Below are positions 8,317 through 11,801 of a stretch of 11,801 nt of DNA, piece by piece (position 1 is the first letter of the stretch; each line of letters begins with the position of its first letter). Origin of the DNA: Euperipatoides rowelli. Taxonomy: Eukaryota > Onychophora > Udeonychophora > Euonychophora > Peripatopsidae. Location: assembly GCA_003024985.2 (NCBI GenBank), contig PXIH01S0038664.1; one strand, given 5' to 3'. A program made the translations under genes and the position numbers. The notes under the pieces are model-generated. The model saw only the letters and a list, made by a program, of their open reading frames with translations. It searched no databases and had not been told where the DNA came from.

Positions 8317-8403
8317 CATCCACTTCCAGAATATCTCCTCTCCAATTTTCCATTCACTATAAGCTTTTAAACAGGTATTTTCTTTCTCAACGTTTTCAAT
8401 ATA
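8317..8403 (-). CDS. Internal exon B of the same unidentified gene
   Basis: This is an internal coding exon of 29 codons. The minus-strand acceptor reads aatttcag and the donor is a consensus gtaagt directly after ATG. Two of the three frames are closed by stops within the exon, so the open frame and its phase-0 ends are unambiguous. The peptide starts YIENVEKENT and ends AYSEWKIGEEIFWKWM. It is rich in Glu, Lys and aromatic residues, with three Trp near the end, and looks like a helical segment of a globular protein. It is separated from the next exon by only 134 bp and joins it without a frame change. I do not recognise the family. The three Trp and the alternating charge could suit an alpha-solenoid or scaffold protein, but that is inference. 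No catalytic motif is present. Confidence 0.85.
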
Positions 8404-8753
8404 CTGAAATTTTAAAAAAATAAAAATAAAAAAAATTAAGAGAAAAAAAAAAACATTTAAATATTACGGTAACAATACTAGCTGAATAAATTATTTGATA
8501 AATGTTTTTCCACTAAAAACTAATTTCTCACTAAATTTATTATTTAGTAAATTCCAGTATAAAATATAAGTTAGCTAAATCATAATACAACAAAACAGAT
8601 AATTCAAAATAGCTTAATCTGAATAACTACATTAAAAAAAAACCATTCACATTAACCAAACAATGTCAACTTATTTAAATAAAAAAAATTACCATATTAC
8701 AATTGTTAAATTTTTGTTGCTGAGGAAACTACATCAAACTCATGAGGTTGTTG

Positions 8754-8905
8754 TCAGTGATCAGAATAGTTCATTTTAAAAATGAGCAAGTTCAAGTTCT
8801 AAGTTCATCTCCAAAAAACGTTCAATTTCATTTTTCGAAAAAAATAACTAGTTCAGTTCAAGTTCATTTTAAAATTAACTTTGTTATTTACCAAGTTCAT
8901 TTTTA
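8754..8905 (+). repeat. AGTTCA-rich degenerate repeat with a possible element end
   Basis: From cagtgatcagaatagttc onwards, the motif agttca recurs at least six times, for example caagttcaagttc at 8788, agttcagttcaagttc near 8850 and caagttcattttt near 8893. The CAGTG start and the repeated subterminal motifs suggest the end of a hAT-type element. The opposite end was not seen. The open frame that crosses it is low complexity and not taken as a gene. Confidence 0.45.
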
Positions 8906-9073
8906 CCAATTGATTTCATTTTACAATATTGTTTTTGTTGGGCCTCTTTTGACTTTCTAACATTTAGTTATCAATTGTTTTATTCATTTCTTAATTAAGT
9001 TACTGTATGTTTTTAGAATCTGACTATAGAATTTTAGATATTGATACACTTTTGAGCCAGCCTACATAAGTTT

Positions 9074-9087
9074 GGGGGGGGGGGGGG
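9074..9087 (+). repeat. Poly-G run of 14
   Basis: Fourteen consecutive G in an otherwise AT-rich region. The length is prone to sequencing and assembly error. Confidence 0.9.
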
Positions 9088-9902
9088 AATAAAGAAGTTT
9101 GTCATTATTTTTAAATGGTCTAGAAATGTAGAGGCAGAGGAAAGAACAATCATTAAAATATATATATAAAAAAAAGAAGAAGTCCTATCCTCTTCTCCTC
9201 TAAAATGATAGTAGATGAGAAAAGCAGGTTCTGGATCCCATCCGGGTCTTTTCCAAGATGGCCTACTTCCTGTTGCTTCAAGTCAGAATTATAATTACAA
9301 ATGCCTTAACATTTAGTAGCTCCTCCCAGTATAGCCTTTTCTTTTCCTCGATTGATTCAGGATCTTTGCAACAGGTGATTCACTTTCTTCTATTACCGAT
9401 TTATATAACTTTTTGCTTCGTAACACAGCAGATATTATCAATGCCAAAATGTGTAAGTTTTAACCGTTAATGTCTCTATTCTACTAGCATTCAAGTATCT
9501 GCTTATTTTGGCCATTTTATTTTTCATAAGTAGTGTCAGCAATTAGTCTGATCTTGATTTTCCTTTTTAATCCCACCTTTATTTCACAACTTGTCCTTTA
9601 TTCCAAACTATACTCTGCTACCAATTGTTATGAATTCATTCCAAAGTATGCAAAATAATGTATTAAGAGTGTTTCCCCCAAAGCATGCAAGAGTGTCACG
9701 CCAACCTTCTTTAATTGTTTGCCGACCTGCTTAAATAATTTCAAACTTTTTTTTTTACAATATGCAAACTTTATTTATTTAATGTTTGTTCTTTATGATT
9801 GCATGCTTTTTTCACCTTTAATAATTGCTTAAGACAATGATAATACAAATTTAAATTATTTCATTATTAATATTTATTACTTAGTGTCAAATATTTCCAT
9901 TT

Positions 9903-9940
9903 GTGGAAAATTATTACAAATTTTTGCAATAATTTCCGCA
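9903..9940. repeat. Short inverted repeat
   Basis: gtggaaaattatt (9903-9915) pairs with aataatttccgca (9928-9940), apart from one bulged A and a G-T pair, around a 12-nt loop. A second weak pair, atcggatt (10004-10011) and aatccgat (10066-10073), lies just downstream. No function is inferred. Confidence 0.6.
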
Positions 9941-10142
9941 TTACATCAAAGTAAAGAAAAATGTTTTTAAAAAAATATTATTAATTGTATAAATTATTAA
10001 AACATCGGATTAAAATTTCATCTCTAAAACTTCATTTTGAATTTGAAGAATAATATACTTCTTTAAATCCGATATAATTCTTTACCTAACAAGAATTTGA
10101 ACAATTTAGGACTATTCATTTTAATTTTAGATAAAGAACCGT

Positions 10143-10229
10143 CCACTGATGGTTATATGTAGATATTTTTTCTTTACAATTCATCAATTCAATTGTGAAG
10201 AAAAAATGTCTACATATAACCGTCAGTGG
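10143..10229. repeat. 39-bp hairpin with a 9-nt loop
   Basis: The arm 10143-10181 starts ccactgatggttatatg. It pairs with 10191-10229, which starts aattgtgaagaaaaaatg, at 36 of 39 positions. The three differences would be G-U pairs in a plus-strand transcript, and A-C mismatches in a minus-strand one. The loop catcaattc lies at 10182-10190. Confidence 0.85.
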
Positions 10230-10392
10230 AGTGGAAATGATTAAACAATGATTGTTGAATCGATGAATTGTAAAGAAAAAATGTCTACATATAACCGTCA
10301 GTGGAGTGGAAAGGGTTAATGATTGTTGAATTGATGAATTGTAAAGAAAAAATATTCTACAAATTACCGTCAGTGGAATCGAAAGGGTTAAA
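10191..10392 (+). repeat. Three tandem copies of a 71-75 bp unit
   Basis: Copies start at 10191, 10266 and 10337. Each has the order aattgt(a/g)aagaaaaaat, then (g)tctacatataaccgtcagtgg or a variant, then gattgttgaat(c/t)gatg in the first two. The last two copies end in aaagggttaa, whose reverse complement, ttaacccttt, resembles the TTAA-plus-CCCTTT ends of piggyBac-type elements. An inverted copy sits directly upstream at 10138-10187, so the whole 10138-10392 cluster is a fold-back with partial tandem amplification. Confidence 0.75.
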
Positions 10393-10450
10393 CTTCAATA
10401 GTGGCGCTGGCATTGGACTTTACTGGGGTATGTCGACCCCAGTTTTACCT

Positions 10451-10482
10451 CCCCCCCCCCTGCCTACACACACACACACACG
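10451..10482 (+). repeat. C10 run followed by an AC microsatellite
   Basis: Ten C at 10451-10460, then tgcct, then about eight AC units at 10466-10481. This low-complexity tract produces the Pro/His/Thr-rich part of a chance open frame. Confidence 0.9.
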
Positions 10483-10873
10483 CACAAACACTGTAAAGTC
10501 ACTAATCAGGAAATTTTTACAATTTTCTTTCCATTCTTTAGGACTTTATTCTTTATTTTTGAAAATCTTAAATTTAAAGGATACTATTATTGCTTTTGTA
10601 TAAACTTGACAGAAATGAAAATTAATTTATCCAGACTGCTGGTTTCATTTCTTTCTTCACATTTGAAATTGAATTTTCTCTGTAATAAGTGTTGAAATCA
10701 ATACTGTCATTTTATTTTGTTGTATTAAAATATTCAATATACTTTCAAACTTTGAAGGATTAAACTTAATGTCAAAATCTATTTGTGATTTTTGCTTTTA
10801 CATTTTAATCAATGACTGCTTTAAATTATCAATCAAGACCATAATTCTGGATCTGGGGCACTAGAATTAATAC
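10483..10873. other. Intronic AT-rich sequence, nothing recognised
   Basis: No exon, structured repeat or motif could be supported. Confidence 0.5.
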
Positions 10874-10881
10874 TGTATAAG

Positions 10882-11128
10882 CCCTACCCAGATTTTTTTC
10901 AAAAAATTTGCCTATTAATCATGAATAGTGTGTTGTAAGAAAACCAATGAAAATTTGCTTTAAAACAATAAAAAATCAGAATCAAAATTAAAAACATTCC
11001 CACCGTAGAGACCTCGCCCGTCCCTTCCCTCCAAGTAGGGTATTCCATACTATATTTTCCTCAGTAAACTGCTTGCCGGCTTTCATTTGCTTGGAGCCTG
11101 CTTTAAAAAAATCCTGGGGGAAACCCTG
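10882..11128. mobile_element. Possible small hAT-like non-autonomous element
   Basis: The right end, read as reverse complement from 11128, is cagggtttcccccaggattt. This is a CAGGG-type start common in hAT elements. On the left, ccctacccagattttttt at 10882-10899 partly matches it (ccc, ag, then the T run). The flanks tgtataag (10874-10881) and tgtattaag (11127-11135) look like a target-site duplication with one extra base, although this overlaps the terminal tg. The interior at 10998-11100 is less AT-rich than its surroundings. The right end is better supported than the left. Confidence 0.4.
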
Positions 11129-11135
11129 TATTAAG

Positions 11136-11683
11136 GCTAACAAAAGGTTAATTTATTCAACCTGTTGACATAAGAGAATCCATCAACACACATGAGCATT
11201 ACAACTATTTTACACTTGAGCTACATACACACCATTTAACAAAAGTTTACAATCCTAAAACTTATAAATTTTAAACCTATAATATTTATAAGTTTTATAT
11301 TTTTATACTAAATATTATATCTTTACATTAAAGATATAAACACGCAAACAGAATAACCTACTGGCTATACAATATACACTTTAATAAACTGTAGGTAAGT
11401 CATGAAAAAAAATCAAGATTGCCTTAAGAAATTTAAACAAATTTTCTAATTCAATTCTGGTTACTTTCTGATTTGTGAAATGATTTACTGATTAAGATTG
11501 ATTTTTTACTATTTAAAAAAAAAATGCCAATCAAAGCTTATTTTAAAAATTCAAATGTAAGGGCCAAATCAAACTTTCTTTTTTAAATTCATCATTTATT
11601 AATAATAGTTACACTTTTAAAAATGTAATCAGTAAAATTACTATTTTAACTGAATATACCTTATTTTAAATAATTCAACTCAC
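11136..11683. other. Intronic AT-rich sequence next to exon A
   Basis: AT-rich intron starting from the exon A donor on the minus strand. It holds poly-A/T runs and a small atttataagtttta-type near-palindrome around 11265-11300. No further exon seen. Confidence 0.5.
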
Positions 11684-11782
11684 CTTAAATAATTCACTGG
11701 GATTTTTCAGTAAGTAAACTTCCATAAGTGTCAAATGACAAAAATCTGGAGATGCTTCAACTCCTAGAGTATATTTATGAAT
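11684..11782 (-). CDS. Internal exon A of an unidentified minus-strand gene
   Basis: This is an internal coding exon of 33 codons. Read on the minus strand, it is preceded by a pyrimidine-rich acceptor ending ttttttag and followed by the strong donor gtgagt directly after AAG. Only one frame is open; the other two hit stops within the first six codons. Both boundaries therefore fall between codons (phase 0). The peptide runs from Ile-His-Lys to Leu-Phe-Lys and includes HLTLMEVYLLKNPSELFK, a probable amphipathic helix. No domain, signal peptide or catalytic motif can be recognised. It is the most upstream exon visible, so the 5' part of the gene lies beyond the right edge of the window. It joins in frame to the exon at 8403-8317 across a 3.3-kb intron. 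Exon status is well supported by the sequence. The helical, possibly repeat-scaffold character is inference, and the function is unknown. Confidence 0.8.
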
Positions 11783-11801
11783 CTAAAAAATTCAATGTAC
11801 C

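Larger units (their letters stand above)
8906..10137. other. Intronic AT-rich sequence
   Basis: Holds the poly-G run, a short TA run near 9156, repeated caaag(t/c)atgcaa at about 9642 and 9679, and weak inverted repeats. The open frame at 9258-9470 shows no domain or splice context and is not called. Confidence 0.5.
8404..11683 (-). other. Long intron between exons A and B
   Basis: This 3280-bp interval is bounded by gtgagt at exon A and aatttcag at exon B. No other exon with good sites and a phase-0 open frame was found inside it. It carries several repeats, annotated separately: the AGTTCA-rich element end, the fold-back and tandem cluster, the C-run with the AC microsatellite, and a hAT-like terminus. 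A missed small exon remains possible. Confidence 0.65.

Noticed and set aside
8742-8960. Plus-strand open frame of 72 codons
   Set aside because: It consists of AGTTCA repeats and low-complexity sequence.
9258-9470. Plus-strand open frame of 70 codons
   Set aside because: No domain, no homologous pattern and no splice context; it lies in an intron of the opposite strand.
10301-10603. Plus-strand open frame of 100 codons
   Set aside because: It runs through tandem repeats, the C10 run and the AC microsatellite, and has no domain. Similar lengths occur by chance here.
1-11801. tRNA, rRNA, CRISPR array or prokaryotic operon
   Set aside because: None of the conserved boxes, arm structures, regular spacers or dense coding was seen.

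Overview
The window looks like a stretch of nuclear genome from an AT-rich animal, most likely an invertebrate. It has no dense coding and no bacterial-style genes. It does have short exons with canonical GT-AG boundaries, kilobase-scale introns, many homopolymer and microsatellite tracts, decayed DNA-transposon pieces and a few single unresolved n bases. The sequence alone does not fix the phylum. One 9-bp match to the insect-type CTCF core leans weakly towards an arthropod.

Coding content: three internal exons on the minus strand are well supported. In transcription order they lie at 11782-11684, 8403-8317 and 8182-8006. Each is open in only one frame, each is a whole number of codons (33, 29 and 59), and each is bounded by good splice sites. 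They join phase 0 to phase 0 into a 121-residue, charged, helix-rich segment of a larger protein that I do not recognise. The gene enters from beyond position 11801 and must continue downstream of 8006. Two weak candidates for the next exon are given (7739-7826 and 317-391). Almost everything else in the window is therefore intron of this gene, or sequence next to it.

Mobile and repeat content, left to right: an A/T-rich inverted repeat near 1800-1860; a palindromic transposon-like element at 2244-2672 whose arms carry CCAAT and POU-octamer sequences; a less AT-rich stretch around 3100-3500; a compound trinucleotide microsatellite near 3990-4055; a hAT-like terminus ending at 4199; a polypurine tract at 5548-5600; a G-quadruplex motif at 6489-6507; a 33-bp-stem hairpin at 6570-6690; a frameshifted remnant of the hAT transposase C-terminal (dimerisation) domain at 6925-7118, followed by a duplicated AT-rich 3' region ending in a hAT-like terminus at 7535; an AGTTCA-rich element end at 8754-8905; a fold-back and tandem repeat cluster at 10138-10392 with a 39-bp hairpin; and a probable small hAT-like element at about 10882-11128.

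No tRNA, rRNA, CRISPR array, operon or intact transposase gene was seen. The most interesting points are the unidentified gene, the hAT relic inside or beside its transcription unit, and the three inverted-repeat structures that would fold strongly in intronic RNA. I found no convincing new biological system.
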